From positions 124,001 to 188,000 of the forward strand of contig MU401512.1 in the NCBI GenBank assembly GCA_022579005.1: a stretch of 64,000 bases of DNA. The letters are read 5' to 3'. The notes beneath the pieces are model-generated. The model saw only the letters and a program-made list of their open reading frames with translations. It was not told where the DNA came from and ran no database searches. The position numbers and the translations under genes are program-made. Source of the DNA: Poronia punctata (Eukaryota > Ascomycota > Sordariomycetes > Xylariales > Xylariaceae). Numbering within the stretch: the first letter of the stretch is position 1; every line of letters begins with the position of its first letter. Of the stretch, positions 12,780-26,400 are shown piece by piece.

Positions 12780-13617
12780 ATGGTCGCCGACGTCCTAGTT
12801 TACCATCCGACGGTGTCGCACTACCTAAAGTTCGTAGCGACGACGGTAGGCCGCGATAAGCTGTTGCGGACCCTGCAGTACTTTGCCCGTTTCTACGCTT
12901 GGTACCTTCTCCGGACGAACGGAACGCGCGCCGAGATTGCGCCGTACGAGGCGATCAAGAAGTCATTCGGACAGACGCGCAAGCTGCTGCGCGTCGGCAA
13001 GAACGTCGAGCATGTGCGCGCCGCCGCCGTCGCCTTCGACTCGCTGTCGGCGAATGCTAACAAGGCCGGCTTCGACCCGGTCCTCCAATACGCCGCCCTC
13101 GGCCGCCAGCTCGGCTATGCCGGCTACCTGACCGCCGACATGCTTACCGTCCCCAACACCCTCGGTATCAAGAAGTGGGCCGGCGCACAGCGTGCCGGCC
13201 GCGAGGCGTACCGCTTCTGGGCCATCGGCCTGACCTGCTCCATTGTCGCGCAGGTCTACACACTCTACCAGCTGCGCGAGCGCGAGGCGAGAGTCGATAA
13301 GAAGGAGGGTGAGGGCGTAGTGGAGAGTAAGAAGATCGCAATGTAAGACATCCCATGTTTCATACATACATTCATTCTATCTATCTCCTCCCGGTCGACC
13401 GGCGGGATGGTGACTACCTTCTTTGGTGTCTAGGCTAACCGATACCTATTATAGTGAGCGCGCAACTAGCAAGCTTCAGCTGATCTCCGATCTTTGTGAT
13501 CTGACTGTGCCCACGTCGGGACTCGGCTGGGTCGGCTTCGACGATGGTTTCGTCGGCCTTGCTGGTACATTGAGCAGTTTGATCGGCGTGTACAGCCAGT
13601 GGAAGAAGACGGCGTAA
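12780..13617 (+). CDS. PEX11: peroxisomal membrane proliferation factor PEX11
   Basis: Peroxin that elongates and divides peroxisomes. Two exons, 12780-13342 and 13455-13617, with a 112-nt intron, give 241 aa, the usual size for fungal Pex11. The N-terminus (VYHPTVSHYLKFVATTVGRDKLLRTLQYFARF) contains the amphipathic membrane-remodelling helix. The middle holds RKLLRVGKNVEH, the central segment LGYAGYLTADML, and an R/E-rich stretch. The second exon encodes the diagnostic tail KLQLISDLCDLTVPTS followed by a Gly-rich membrane segment (GFVGLAGTLSSLIGVY). Without splicing the frame stops at 13346 and loses that tail, so the intron is required. It probably supports fatty-acid beta-oxidation, but nothing local shows its regulation. 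Confidence 0.95.
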
Positions 13618-14228
13618 AACGCCTCGACTACAATCCCAGAGTCCATGGCGCAGGGTGTTTTGGGGAGGAAGTCCCGGTTAGCTTTTTGGTTGGCTGCGAC
13701 ATTGGAGTGGCTGTATGGGGGAGTTTCACATCATTTCCCCAACTAGCTTACGGGCGGAAGGTACCTTATTTGAGAAGATGGGGGGAATTATACCATGGTT
13801 ATTTTTTGAAGGGTCGTCAATAGTTGGGTGTGAAGAGATTTATCGAAAGGGAACAGATTTCAAGGCCGCGAGTGTCGGCGCGAAAGAGGCGGAAGGTGTA
13901 TATAAACAGGCGGCAGCGATGGCTCGTTGGAACACAGTGATTGGGAGTTATGAGCATCTGCTTTTTGCTTCATAATACCTCTCGTATATGCTCAATTTTT
14001 TCATTTATCATGGTTCTGCTCTACGCCCGGCTGCGGCCAGTGAAGCTTACCACATGTCTTTGATAGTCGGGGCCGCCGGGACTTGTTGTTATACCCACGC
14101 AAAAAGGTATAACCTAACTTCCCAAGTGCTCTATCCAGTCTACCGTGGTTTTAGTATACATTTTTTGTATTCCCTCACTGTTTCGCTACCTGTTTATAGT
14201 TGACACATAACCACAGACGAATCCTCGA
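13618..14228. other. convergent spacer PEX11 / spherulin-like gene
   Basis: Holds the 3' ends of two convergent genes. Open frames at 13715-13975 and 13988-14203 look like chance readings of UTR sequence. Confidence 0.5.
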
Positions 14229-15056
14229 TTAGAACGACGCTGCCAGGGCACCAATAGTGGCCGGTGTGGCCGTGATGCTATCGTAATTGGCAGAGCAGAA
14301 GTACACCCAACCAAGCCCGTAACTAACGGCCTCCTGCACATCGCTCTTGAGGAGCGCGGTGTCGGCGGGTGTCCCGTCAGAGTCGGTCCCTTGGAAATCG
14401 TGCACGATGGCGGCGGACCGTTCGGCGCTACCGCCGGAGGGGATGTTGGCATCGAGAGTAGCGGTGCCCTCCCAGGCACTGAGATAATTCTCAAAAATAA
14501 TGTTCACGTCACAGAGACCATCTTCGTAGAAATCGGCAGGCGCAGCAGCGCCGAAATTGCAGATCGTCACAATATCGACGTCTCCAAAGGCGCTGCGCGC
14601 ATGGCTCACGGCGCTTCGCAGATAATCGAGGGAATCGGGGCTCGTCTCGTCGAAGAAGATGCCCTTGACCCCAACGTTGGATTCGGATGACGCCCAGCTG
14701 GCGTACGTGGTGATGTTGGCCTCGAGCTCGGCAGCTGGCGAGGCGCCGTAGTTAGTCCGTACGTAACCTATTGTGCGCACGTTGGCCTGTGCGTTCAGCT
14801 GCTCGATGCCCGAGATGTAGTTCACGTCGTCGTTGGCCGGTTTCCCGGTGGCGCCGGGCCCGCTGTCGGGGTTCACGACGGCGAGCCAGGAGACTGATGA
14901 GGAGGATTTTATGGCGTCTAGCGCGGGCTGCCAGTTCGCTGCTCCGTCGTCGTAGTCGGCTGACGGGTAGACGTATAGGGGGAGGAGAATCCCTGTGGCT
15001 GATACCGAGGTTGACAGAGCTGTCATGGTGGCTAGGATTGCTGCCGGAGTCACCAT
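14229..15056 (-). CDS. secreted spherulin-4-like protein (GH114-like TIM barrel)
   Basis: Single-exon gene, 275 aa. The N-terminus (MVTPAAILATMTALSTSVSATG) is a plausible signal peptide, so the product is probably secreted or wall-associated. The core matches the spherulation-specific family 4 fold: LPLYVYPSAD near the start, WLAVVNPDSGPG, the strand and loop GYVRTNYG, and VKGIFFDETSPDSLDY, whose acidic residues sit where GH114 endo-alpha-1,4-polygalactosaminidases have a catalytic Asp. Family relatives act on galactosaminogalactan or are of unknown function; enzymatic activity here is inference. The stop codon follows TIGALAASF. The start chosen is the only one that keeps the signal peptide. 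Confidence 0.88.
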   Translation of the reverse strand: MVTPAAILATMTALSTSVSATGILLPLYVYPSADYDDGAANWQPALDAIKSSSSVSWLAVVNPDSGPGATGKPANDDVNYISGIEQLNAQANVRTIGYVRTNYGASPAAELEANITTYASWASSESNVGVKGIFFDETSPDSLDYLRSAVSHARSAFGDVDIVTICNFGAAAPADFYEDGLCDVNIIFENYLSAWEGTATLDANIPSGGSAERSAAIVHDFQGTDSDGTPADTALLKSDVQEAVSYGLGWVYFCSANYDSITATPATIGALAASF

Positions 15057-17711
15057 GGTGGCGGCAAAGATTATGTGTTATCTTTAACTGGTTTGGAGTG
15101 GAAAAGCTAGATGGGGTTCTTCTATGATCACTGAGAAGGTCCTCTTGTCTTTCTGTTTGGTCTACCGTACATAGTAGGTAGTGATGAGAGCCCGTGAGAG
15201 AGCTTACGATCGCTTATATATCACCGTATACCCGTACGTGCTAAGTGACGCACTCGAATCCTCCAGCATTTTTGCGAGGTGGGACGCCGCCTCTTACAGA
15301 AGGTGCTATTTCTTTCTTTTTACCCTTTCTTGCTCCCCGAAGCATTGTGCTGCATGCTATTTTAAGATGGATATATCCATTATACACATATTTGCGCGGA
15401 TGTTTATGCTATGATACAATCTGCATCCTAGTTGACATGTAAGCTCGGCTTTTGTTTGTCTTGATCCCAGCCGATAACCGAGATGTAGATTCCCCGATGC
15501 AAAAAGCGAGGAGCCCAAAGACCAAGGGTCTGTTCTAGACATTAATATAATTTTCTCCGGTTACCTGCTCCTATGTAGATCTTGACATGGGCAGTTCAGA
15601 TTTTCTGTTACCCTTGAAGGTGCTAACCGAGCTGCAGCAACATTAGTTTCTCTGATCGAAATCGTTCTCAGACCCTATACATATGAGACTAGGTACTCTA
15701 GCACCTACTCGTATATACACGTAAAAGTAACGAAGAATACCTAATGTCGACTTAAAGCACAACCTTCTCGATAGGTGTAGATGTGTACTTGTAAGTAGGT
15801 GAACGGGCAAACCCTTAACCTGACCTGTCTCCAGAGGGTCGGTCGGGATCATCCCTATTTACTAGGGCAGCTCCTGCATTATTTTTCGGTATCGGGCCGA
15901 CAGTGCTACGTTAGATATGCATATTTGCAAGTACATCTCGTAGAGTTAAAACTACAAACCAAAAATATAGAATATAGAATATAAGAAAAGAAGGGCATGT
16001 GAATGATATCTAGCCTGAAGGCCGACACCTACCGTAGTCTCGGTGTTAATCTGATGTTAGGTACATAAAAGACCTACGTTGTAATATATACGTAAACCAA
16101 GTCGGTTCATCCGACAGTTTTGCCAAGCCGACTACGGTAGGCTTGACAGAAACAAGATTCTACTATTCTATCAACACAAAAGCTTATTACAGTATCTTGT
16201 CTTCTTTTAACAGGGTTTCAAAAGAAAGCGACGGCACCGAAGAATGGCTATCTTGGTCAGGGTTTACCACGAGGCCGTTGTTAAGCCTTTAATAGGTAGG
16301 TCAGGGCAACATTTACAACTTGAGTTGGAAAATGGTAGCATCATATGATCACTTGAGGTAACACAACATAATAGCTAGAAGACCGCTTACACTTACTTAC
16401 ATGTACACATACCTACACCATCTGGAGATATACATACCACAATTTCAACTCTCTTATTTTCCCCTCTAACCGTCCGTCTCTCTCCATCCTTCCTTTGTTC
16501 CCTTCCCCCATCTCTTTGTTACCCTCTTTGTACAAGTAATTAGCTTTATAGTTTGTGGACTTGAGATGCTATTTTAGATCGGCCTATCGTTCCCAAAAAA
16601 ATGCCAACCTACATCGGGTTAGGTTACTTGTCTTGTTACTATGTTCCAAGGACTTGCAGGAAGACTAGCGGGCTAGGGCACGTTGCTTTGCTATAATGAA
16701 CCTTGGCCTAAAACGGCAGCTGTTCTTTGCTATGATTACTGCATGGGGAAAAGACGGGGTATACTCCGCCTCATACCGCGAATATGTGGAGGAGCTGTTC
16801 AGCTTGAACAAACAATTGGAATGGCTGTTACTCACGTGTAACTTGTCATCTTGTCTACAAGTAACTATTGCAGATATCTGGATTTTGCACACATATGTAG
16901 GGTAAATATTAAGCAGAGGCATAAAATCATTAATAGATTTGTACGTCTACTTTTATACAAAAGGGTAAGTTAGGTAAAACCTACAAACATCAAATCAAGT
17001 GTCGGGAAGGACACCAAGTTGCAAAGCTGCCCATGTTCATGATCCATCCCATGATACCTAGTCCAAAGTACCTTAGGCGAGCCACTATCTGCATTACTTT
17101 TCTACCTCCCATGTACGGTTACGTCGCCAACCTGGGAAATACTTTGGGGTACATCTCACATGGAGGAGTTCTGTACGAATATGGTGGTTAGGTCAAATAT
17201 CATAGGTTCCTATCCTCTTTTTTGTCCATTCCTTCCATCCTTTCTTTCATCTGGTCACTAGCTAATGTACTTTATGTACCGACCTTGCGGTAGATAAACG
17301 CCATGTAGAAAACAGGGTGTGTGAGAGCAAGAGGTGAGACCCGCGCCAGAACAAATTACACTTGCAAATTGTAGCTTCACATGACATTGTATTTATTCTT
17401 TTGTTTTATGAACAAAGTTGCTCTCTCTGCTGCTGCTGTTGCTACGACTACTCTCCCCGTGACGCGGTGAAATCCCGCTGCGACTTAGACAAATAATATT
17501 CTTCTTCTTCTCATTTCACTTGTCGTCGGCCGCGCCATAATCGAAAACTCCAAATCTGACCAACCTTTTTTCTCTTCTTCCCGTTTCCTCGGGTTCTTGT
17601 CGTCTCTTTCGTCCCGGCCAGGCTCTGTCGAGTCTGTCTCGAGATATCGACGATCTAGTCCTCTCGCGTAGGTACTTTGTAACAAACAAAGACATATAAA
17701 AAGTCACGGTC
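15057..17711. other. long divergent intergenic region
   Basis: About 2.65 kb between divergent genes, with no supportable protein gene. Two pyrimidine-rich tracts, at about 16446-16530 and 17212-17262 (+ strand), resemble fungal promoter CT tracts but have no convincing gene immediately downstream. The tract at 17500-17630 belongs to the transporter gene. Confidence 0.45.
17500..17640 (+). promoter_or_regulatory. pyrimidine-rich tract upstream of the GIT1-like transporter
   Basis: Dense runs of C and T (ttcttcttcttctcatttc, ctttttttctcttcttcccg, ctctttcg) lie 70-210 bp before the ATG at 17712. Such tracts commonly precede transcription starts in filamentous fungi. No TATA box is obvious. Confidence 0.45.
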
Positions 17712-19653
17712 ATGTTTGGGCGCAAGAAGCCTGCCGCTGAGCAGGTCAGCGAGACGGCATCCCCTGCGGTCGATGGCGACCCTGAATATTCGAGTGGCGC
17801 GCCACCAATCGACCAAAAGCCATTCATGGAAGCCATTTGGCCTGTACTGGCCTCCGGCGCCGGTCTCTTCTCCGACGGTTATGTCAATAACGTGTGTACA
17901 CTCCTCTTACACTCTTTCCCGCCGCCGACTCACAAATGAATAACTGTGCCGGCCAACTGACAGAGTCGCGCATCTTCTTAGGTCATCGGTTCCGTCGGCA
18001 CCGTACTCACCTACCAGTATGGCGATTTGTACGGCAAATCCCGCGCGGCCAATGTCGTCTCAGCTATCGCATTCGCTGGAACCGTACGTTCCTGGCCTGG
18101 CCTGTCCTGATCCGACGCGCTCCCCCTCCACCGGAGATACCCTGACTGACCCAAGTAAATGCGCGCGTACGATAGGTTATCGGCCAGCTCATTTTTGGAT
18201 ATACGGCCGATCGGTGGTCGCGTACAGGCTCGCTTCTAGTATCGACCGTCATCCTCATCGTTTTTACCGCGCTTGCTGCTGGCTCTTACTACAAGGGCGA
18301 AGCCGTCGGTTTGTTCAACATGCTTGCCGCTTGGCGATTCTTTGTAAGTTGCGCTTTTTGTCTTATTGTGGCATGTACCTAGCCTTCGTTGCAACCCGGC
18401 CACCGAGAACTGACTAGAACTCTTATGTCGTAGGTCGGCATCGGTATTGGAGGTAAGAAGCCCGTTGTTCCGGGTACCCACAGAAAAAGAAACCATGGGC
18501 TGACCAAGCCCTTGGCCAGGCGAGTATCCGGCCGGCAGTGTGAGTTGCGCCGAGTCGACCGGCGAGCTCAAGCGCGGTGCCCGAAACCGGTGGTTTATTC
18601 TCTTCACAAACTCGATGATCGATTGGGGGTTTGTCATTGGCGCCTTCGTCCCCTATGTCGTTGCCGCCGCGGCGCAGAATAAATATTACGGCACCATCTG
18701 GCGCACCAGCTTAGGTATCGGTGCCATCTTTCCCATGATCCTTTTCGTCCTACGCTTGCGACTCAAGGAACCCGAAGAGTTCTCCCGCAACTCGATGAAG
18801 CATGTCCGCACCCCCTATACTCTCGTCCTGAAGTATTACGGTTTCCGACTATTTATCGTCAGCCTCATCTGGTTCATCTACGACGTGAGATCCCCCTCCC
18901 TTCCCTAGCCGATCCCGTGGCATAACGGCGATGATACTGAGCTAACCCCTCGCCCGTTAGTTCTCAACCTATGCCTTTGGTATATACTCCAGCACCATCG
19001 TGGCAACCATCTACGGCGCGGGCGAAGTGAGAGCGCCCCTGACAACCGTTTTCGGCTGGAACACCGTCATCAACCTGTTCTACATTCCCGGCACCTTGAT
19101 CGGCGCCCCCGTGAGCGATCGTCTCGGGCCCCGGTACACGCTGATCCTGGGATTCCTGGTCCAATCCGTCATCGGCTACATCATGGCCGGAACCTACGAC
19201 AAGCTGTCCCAACCGAACGTCATCGGCGCCTTCGTCGTCGTCTACGGCATCTTCCTAAGCTTCGGCGAACTGGGACCCGGCAACAACATCGGTTTATTGG
19301 CAGCCAAGACGTGCGCCACGGGCGTGCGAGGACAGTATTACGGCATTGCGGCCGCAGTTGGCAAGGTCGGTGCCTTTATCGGCGTATACATCTTCCCATA
19401 CATCCAAGCGGCCGGCGGCAACTCGAATGCCCAGTACCAGTACCCTTTCTACGTCAGCTCTAGCTTGTGCATCCTCGCGGCCGCGCTCGCCTTCTTCTGC
19501 CTGCCCCACATCGGACAGGACACCATCACGCTCGAGGACGAGAAGTTCCGGGAATACCTTACCGCCAACGGCTGGGACGTGCGCCAGCTCGGTCTGAAGG
19601 CGGGAGAAAGCATCGATTCTCTCCAGCCGAGAACGGAAGAGCGGAAGGAGTAG
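17712..19653 (+). CDS. MFS transporter, GIT1-like (glycerophosphodiester/phosphate type)
   Basis: Six exons, 17712-17891, 17982-18083, 18176-18343, 18434-18452 (a 19-nt microexon), 18520-18884 and 18961-19653, give 508 aa with every junction in frame. The protein has about 12 hydrophobic segments. The start of TM1 reads GLFSDGYVNNVIGSV, typical of yeast Git1-type permeases. The first cytoplasmic loop carries YGDLYGKSRAANVVS, and the microexon builds VGIGIGGEYPAGSV. TM5 onward reads WFILFTNSMIDWGFVIGAF. Family members import glycerophosphoinositol, glycerophosphocholine or phosphate across the plasma membrane; the actual substrate here cannot be read from sequence. The N-terminal 40 and C-terminal 45 residues are hydrophilic and presumably cytosolic. 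Confidence 0.9.
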
Positions 19654-20219
19654 AAAGGGGTTGCTGCCACTGCTGGGAAGTCAAGGCTACGAATTTGCTG
19701 ACCAAGGGGATTGGAGCCATGTGCGTTTTTAGTTGTAGACGGCCCTTGGCCGTGGAACCGTTAACTTGGATACTGAACAATTCAAACAATGTATACTACG
19801 TACATACTGGGACATACTTGTATACATGACATGGTTGGGCGGGGGCACATAATTCACTGTACCTTATTAGGTATGTACGTGTATGTATGTTTTCAGTTGG
19901 CAAACCTACATGTACTTACTTACTTGCCTGTCCCGCTTATATGCCAATGATGGCCAGAATCAGGACCAAGGGCTACATACCAGGAGCAGGGCCTGATTTT
20001 CCCCTCGTATCAAAGATGTCGGGTCTATTTACAGCCATTTTTGTCTCCTTTTTGACTATTCTTGAAACCGTGTCAGCAACAGTGCAATGTTGTGACCGTT
20101 TTAAATTCCACCAGGCCGACAGGTACCGTAACCGTCTAACCGAGTATTTTGGGTAAGTACCTAGGTACAGTATTAGGTTTGTAAGCTTAGGTTAGTAAAT
20201 CCTAAAAGCTTTATTAAAC
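19654..20219. other. spacer before the LTR element
   Basis: 3' flank of the transporter gene. Base composition is normal until about 20160, then becomes A+T-rich towards the element boundary. No gene is seen. Confidence 0.5.
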
Positions 20220-20224
20220 AAATC
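20220..20224. repeat. target-site duplication, left copy
   Basis: The 5 bases aaatc directly precede the left LTR and are repeated directly after the right LTR at 28909-28913. Five bases is the usual length for LTR-retrotransposon integration. Confidence 0.8.
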
Positions 20225-20452
20225 TCTTGCAAATATAAGAGCTTTAGTAAAAGGTAAATTAGTACGCTTAACTTAGTATAAGCTATATTAGTTATATTGT
20301 AATAAACTATATATTAAAAAGGAAAAATTTATATAATTATAATAAGATTAAAAATCTTGCTTTATAGCATATACTTTTATAAAGCTATGCTAACTAAAAT
20401 ATATAACTTTAACTATAAAAGTATTTTATTAAGTAAGTACTTTTTTATAATA
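20225..20452. repeat. left LTR (228 bp)
   Basis: Aligns without gaps to 28681-28908 at a constant offset of 8456. I count 43 differences by eye and all are transitions. In its outer part (20225-20324) this copy carries the G/C state at all 11 differing sites. In the inner part it carries the mutated A/T state at 31 of 32. Confidence 0.9.
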
Positions 20453-23400
20453 TACTTTTTAGCTTTTTTACTAGCTAAAGTAATAAAGTTATTTTATATA
20501 AATAAAATATAAATAGTAGCTATAAAGTTTATATTTAAACTTTTTATATTAAGTTTTTATTTAAAATACTTTTTATATAGTATATAAAAGTTTTAATATT
20601 TTAAATACTTATATTTAAAAATATTTATAATTATTATTAGCTTTTATTTTATTAAGTGCTAACTTTTAAGTTTTTTAATTAAATTTTTTATATATTTTAT
20701 ATTTTTATTTTTTAATATAGCTATAATTATATTTTTTGCTTTTTTTTTTTTAAGCTTTTAATACTACTTTAACTACTTTAAGTAAAGTTATTTTAGCTTT
20801 TTACTACTTTTATTAATTTTTTTATAGCTAATAGTATTAGTATAGCTATTAAAATAATAAAAAAAAAGCTTTTTTAAACTTTTAATATATTTTTTAAATT
20901 TTTTTTAGCGCTTTTTATACTTTAATATAATTAGCTAACTATTTATTTTTTAATTTTATTACTATATTTTTTTAATTATATATAAATTTTTAGCATATTA
21001 AATATATTTTTATATATTTTAAACTTATACTAATTACTTTAATATAGTTTAAAATTAATATTAAAGCTATTTAGTTTAAAATAAACTTAAGCTTTTTAAA
21101 TATTTTCTTATTATTTAACTTAATATTTAATAAGCTACTTTATTTTTTTATTAAAAAACGTTAATAAGCTTATATTAAACAACTTTTTAAAAATCTTAAT
21201 ATAAATAATTTTATTATAACTATAAAGTAATAGTATATATACTATTTTTTTATTTTTAAAGCTTTTATAAGCTTACTTAGTATATAAAAATAATTTTATT
21301 TTTATTTAAGCTTTTTTTAATTTTAATAGCTAATATAGTAATAATTTTATGCTATTTTTTGCTAAAGTTTTATTTATTAACTTATATAATAATTTTATTA
21401 CTTTTATAATTATAAAAAAAAAAAAAAATTTTAATTAAAAAAAATTTAATTATAGTTTAAATATTTATATTTAAAGCTTACTTAATAGCTTTAAATAAAT
21501 TTTATAATACTTATTTAGCTAAATTAAATATTTTTTTAAACGCTTAAAAAAAAGCTAAAAAAATTAAAAATATAAAAAAAAAAGCTAATAAAGCTTAAAA
21601 AAAGCTTTAAATAAATAAGCTTAACTTAAAGCTAAGTAAAAAGTAAATAAAGTAGTAAAAAAAGCTAAAATAATTATTATAGCTAATATAAAAGTAAAAA
21701 TAATAAAGTTAGCTAAAAAAGCTAAAGCTAAAAAAGCTAAAAATGTTAAAAAAAAGCTTTAGTTTTTTTATTTTTAGTTTTTTAAAAGCGCTTTATTTTT
21801 AAAAATATATTTTTTAATATAAAAAAGGTTTTTTTTTTAGCTAATACTATTAATATTAATAAATTTAAAAAGCTTATTAAAATAAAGCAAATTTTTATAT
21901 TTGCTTTTTTTGCTTTTATTAAAGCTTTTTTAAAATATATTTTGCTACTTAATATTATTATTTAAGCTTTTTTTAATAGTTTTGCTACTTTTATATTATT
22001 TAAATTTTTACTTTTAAAGTTGCTTATTTTTAATAAAAATAATATTTTAATATATACTAATTATATTGTTTTTAATTTTAAAGCTTTTTTTAATAAAACT
22101 AATACTTTTAATATTTTAACTTTAAATAGTTTATTTTATAGTAAAAAAAGCTTAAGCTTTTAAAAAAGTAAAAAATTTAATAGTTATAAAGCTAATATTT
22201 TTTTTATAAGCTTTAATAATAAATATAATATTTTTATTACTTTTATTAATAGCTTTTATTATACTTTTAAAAAAGCTGCTAATACTTTTTTATTTATATT
22301 AATAATTTTTACTTTTAGCTTAAAGCTAGCAAAAATGTTTAAATTTAATATTTTTAAAGCTAAACTTAATTTTATATTTTAAAGTTTACTTTATAATAAA
22401 ATTTAAAGTAAAATAACTAATAGCTTTTTTAATTTACTTAATAATAAAAAACATATTAAAACTAATTTATATAATATTTTTTACTAAGTTTATAATTATA
22501 TTTTTATAACTAATTTAAATAAATATTTTTAGTATTAAAATATTTAAAAAAGTTTAACTTAGTACTTTAAATATATTAAAAAGTATTTTTGTTTTTTTTT
22601 ATAAGTTATTTTAAAGCTTTTAATTTATATTTTTTAAGCTTATTAACTATATTTAATAAAAAGCTTTATATTATTTTTTTTACTATATAATATATAAATA
22701 TAATTAAAAAATAAAAAAATTTAAAAGTAAAGCTTTTTTTTTTATACTTTTAATAATTTTATAAAGCTAATAGCGTTATTTTATAGCTTATTAAAAAGCT
22801 TTGCTTTGCTTTAAAAGTTATTATATACTTTTTAAAAGCTAAATTTATTATAATTTATACTTTAAATATAATTATTATTAATAATTATATTTATTATAAT
22901 AAAAAATTGCTTTTTTTTTATATTACTTAAACTTTTTATAAAAAAGTGCTTAACTTTTTAAATTTAAGCAATTTAGTTATAAGTTTAGTTACTAGTACTT
23001 AAAAAGCTTAAGCTTTATTTATTTTAGCTTTTTAAATTATTACTTTAGCTTTAGCTTTTATTATTATTACTTTTATACTTATTTTACTTTTTACTTTAAT
23101 TATAGCTTTTATTATTATTTTATAAAGTTAAACTATTTTTTTTAAGCTTACTTACTTTTTTATTTGTTTTTTTTTATAGTTTATTTAAAAAAAAAAATAC
23201 TTAAAGCTTTTTTATATTATTTTCTAGTTTACGTTTTTTAAATAGTAAGTTTAAGCTTATATTTTTATTTAATTAATAATAAAAGTAATAAGTAAATAAA
23301 GTTTTTTTTAATAATATAGTTATTATAGCTTAATAGTTTTAAATATTTATTAACTTAAGCTTTTTTTTTTTAACTATTTTAAATAATTAATATTTTAAAA

Positions 23401-26400
23401 ATTTATAAAAGCTTTAAAGTGCTTAAATTTAGCTTTTAATAAGTTTTTTATTAACTTATTTGCTAATATTTAATTAATAAGTAAGTAATAAACTTAAAAT
23501 AACCTTTTTTACTATTTTTATTTTAGCTATATATTTTATATATTTATATAGTAAAGCTTAGTATTTATTTAGTTATACTTTTTAATTATAAGTTTTATTA
23601 CTTGCTAATTATTATAGTAAATTGTTTATTTTTTTTTTAAATTAAGCTTTATACTATTTAAAAGCTTTTTAAGCGCTATTATTTTTTTAGTAATAAAGCT
23701 AAATATATTTATTTTTGCTTTTATTATAAAAGTTAATACTATGCTTTATTAAGTAGTTTTTTAAGCTATTATACTTTTAAACAAGCTTATAATATATTTA
23801 TAAAAAAATTTTTAAGTTTTTTTATTATTAGTAAAAAAAGCGTTTTTTATAATTAAAAAAGCTTAAGCTTTTATATTATTAATTTTATATACTATTTTAA
23901 GTTTTTTAGTATAGTATAAGTATTAAATAATTTATTTTATTATAGCTATATATTTAAAGCTTAAATTAATAAAGTATTTTAAAAGCTAAAATATAGTATA
24001 TATTATATTTAGTTTAATTATAATAATAATATAAAATATAAACTTTATAAGCTTTTAAAAAGTTTTAATATATTTTTTTAAAGCTTTTTTTATAAACTTT
24101 TTAAGCTTTTTAAAAAGTATTAAAGTTATAAGTATTTAGCTATTATTAGCTAAATTATACTTTTTAGCTACTTTTTTAATATATTGCTTATAATTTAAAG
24201 CTAGTAAATATTTTTTTTAATTTTTTATTACTTTAATTTTTAAAAACTAATTTATATTTTTTTAATTTTTAAGTTTATAAGCTTTTTTAAGCTAATTAAT
24301 AATTTTTTAAGCTTATATTTTTTATTTTTTATAGTATAAAATAATAAAGTTATTTATATAAAAAATAAAGTATATGTTATAATTTTTAGTATAAAAAAAG
24401 CATAGTTTTTTAAGAAATAAAATTATTTTAATTTTTTTTAAAATATATATAAACTTTTTATATTATAAAAGTAGTAAGTTTTAAAGCTTATAAAAAGCTT
24501 AAGCAATTTTAGCTACTATATTACTATTTTTAAAGCTATTTAGTAATTTATAAGTTATAAGCTTTTATTTTTTTTTACTTATATTAAAAAAAATGCTAAC
24601 TATATTAAATTATTTAACTTTTATATTAAAATAAGCTGTTAAAACTATTATAACTTAAAATATATAAGCTATTAAAATAGTAATATAAGTGCTTTAAAGT
24701 ATTATATTATTTTATAAATCCTTTTTAATAATTAAATAAGATTTATATATTTTTAAATATTTTTTATTATTAAACTTATATATAAATACTTATTTTAAAA
24801 AAAATAGCTTATATTTTGCTTTAGTTTTTACTATTTTTTTAAAAGTTTTTATTTTTTATATGTTTTTAATTTTTTTAATAGCATTTTTTTTAAACTTATT
24901 TTTTAAAAAATATTTAGCTAGTTTATACTAATATTTTAGTAGTAGCTTAAAAAGCTTATTTTAATATATTTTAAGCTATTTTAAAGCTATATTTATATAC
25001 TTAGCATATTTTTAGTATACTATAGCTACTATTATAAAGTATAGTATTTTATACTTTTAGTTTTTTTAATATATAATTTTTTACTAATTAAGCAAAAATG
25101 TTTTTAAAAAGTTTTACTAATAACCTTTTTTTTTAAAAGTATATATTTTACGCTTTTAATAAAAAGTTTAAATAAAAGTAAATATTTTAAAATTTTATTT
25201 ATTATTAAGTATTTTTTTAATTTTTTAGCTTTTTTTAGTAAGTAATAAAGCTTTTTAAGCTTATTAAGCTTTTATTGCTTTATTTATTACTAGTTGCTTT
25301 ATTTATATATTAAAGTTTTTTAAAAGTTTTTTTATTTTTTTATTTATTAAGTATACTTTATAAGGTTAACTAAAAATTTTTTTACTTATTTTAGCTGCTT
25401 TGCTGCTTTTTAAAATTATAAATAAGTTAATAAATATTTTTTTTATTTTGCTTAGTTACTATTTTAGTTTAAAAGTTTATTAAAAAGTTATAAGTTTATA
25501 TATTTAATTTTTAAAAGTATTATTAATATTTTTTTTAAGCTTTTTAAATATATTTACTTTTAACTTATACTTTTTTAATTAGCTTTTAATTAAAAAGTTT
25601 TTTAGTATAAATATACTTTTAATTTTTTTAAAAATATTAGTAATAATTTTTTTTTTTTTTTAATAAGTTAAGCTTTTATATATTTTTTATTTTTATTTAA
25701 AGCAATAGTTTTAGCACTATAATTTTAATAACTATTACTTTTACTTTTTTTATTAGTTTTAGTTAGTTTTTTTTTATATAAAAAAGCTTTTTATTAAATT
25801 TTATATTTTTTATTATAATAACTTTTTAAAGCTTTAAAACTTAAATTTTATATAAATTTAATATTTTATATTTAACTAAATATTTAATATATACTTATTA
25901 CTTTACTTTATAATTTTACTTTTAGCAACTTATAAATTTATTTTATTATATTAAGTAAGCTTTATATTTATATGCTTTTATACTTAATTAGTTTAGCTTT
26001 AAATTTGCTAGCTTGCTTATAATAAGCTTTAATAAATATTAATAAAAATATTATTAAAACTAAAAGTAAAAAACTTTTATTAGTAAACATATATTATTTA
26101 CTTTTAAAAAGCTTTAGTTATATATTTATTTAGCTATATAAACTGTTTTTAGCTATAGTTTTTTTAAAAGTCTAGCTTTTTTAAGCATTTTTAAAGTTTA
26201 GTTAATAATTTTTTATTTAGTACGCTTTTTACTTTTTATAAACTTTTTAATATAACTTAATAAAAGCTTTAGCTTTATACTTTTTTAGTTTACTTACTTT
26301 TAAAAGTTAGTTAAGCTATAGCTTAAAATTACTACTTTTTTATTATTATTATATATTTAATATATTAAAAGCTTATATTACTATTTTACTTATTTTTTAA

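Noticed and set aside
13715..14203. Two open frames downstream of PEX11
   Set aside because: They have no family features and lie in the 3' flank between convergent genes.
16811..16835. Shared word caattggaatggct between 16.8 kb and BiP intron 2 (31.03 kb, opposite strand)
   Set aside because: A 14-base match is expected by chance in a window of this size, and similarity does not extend.
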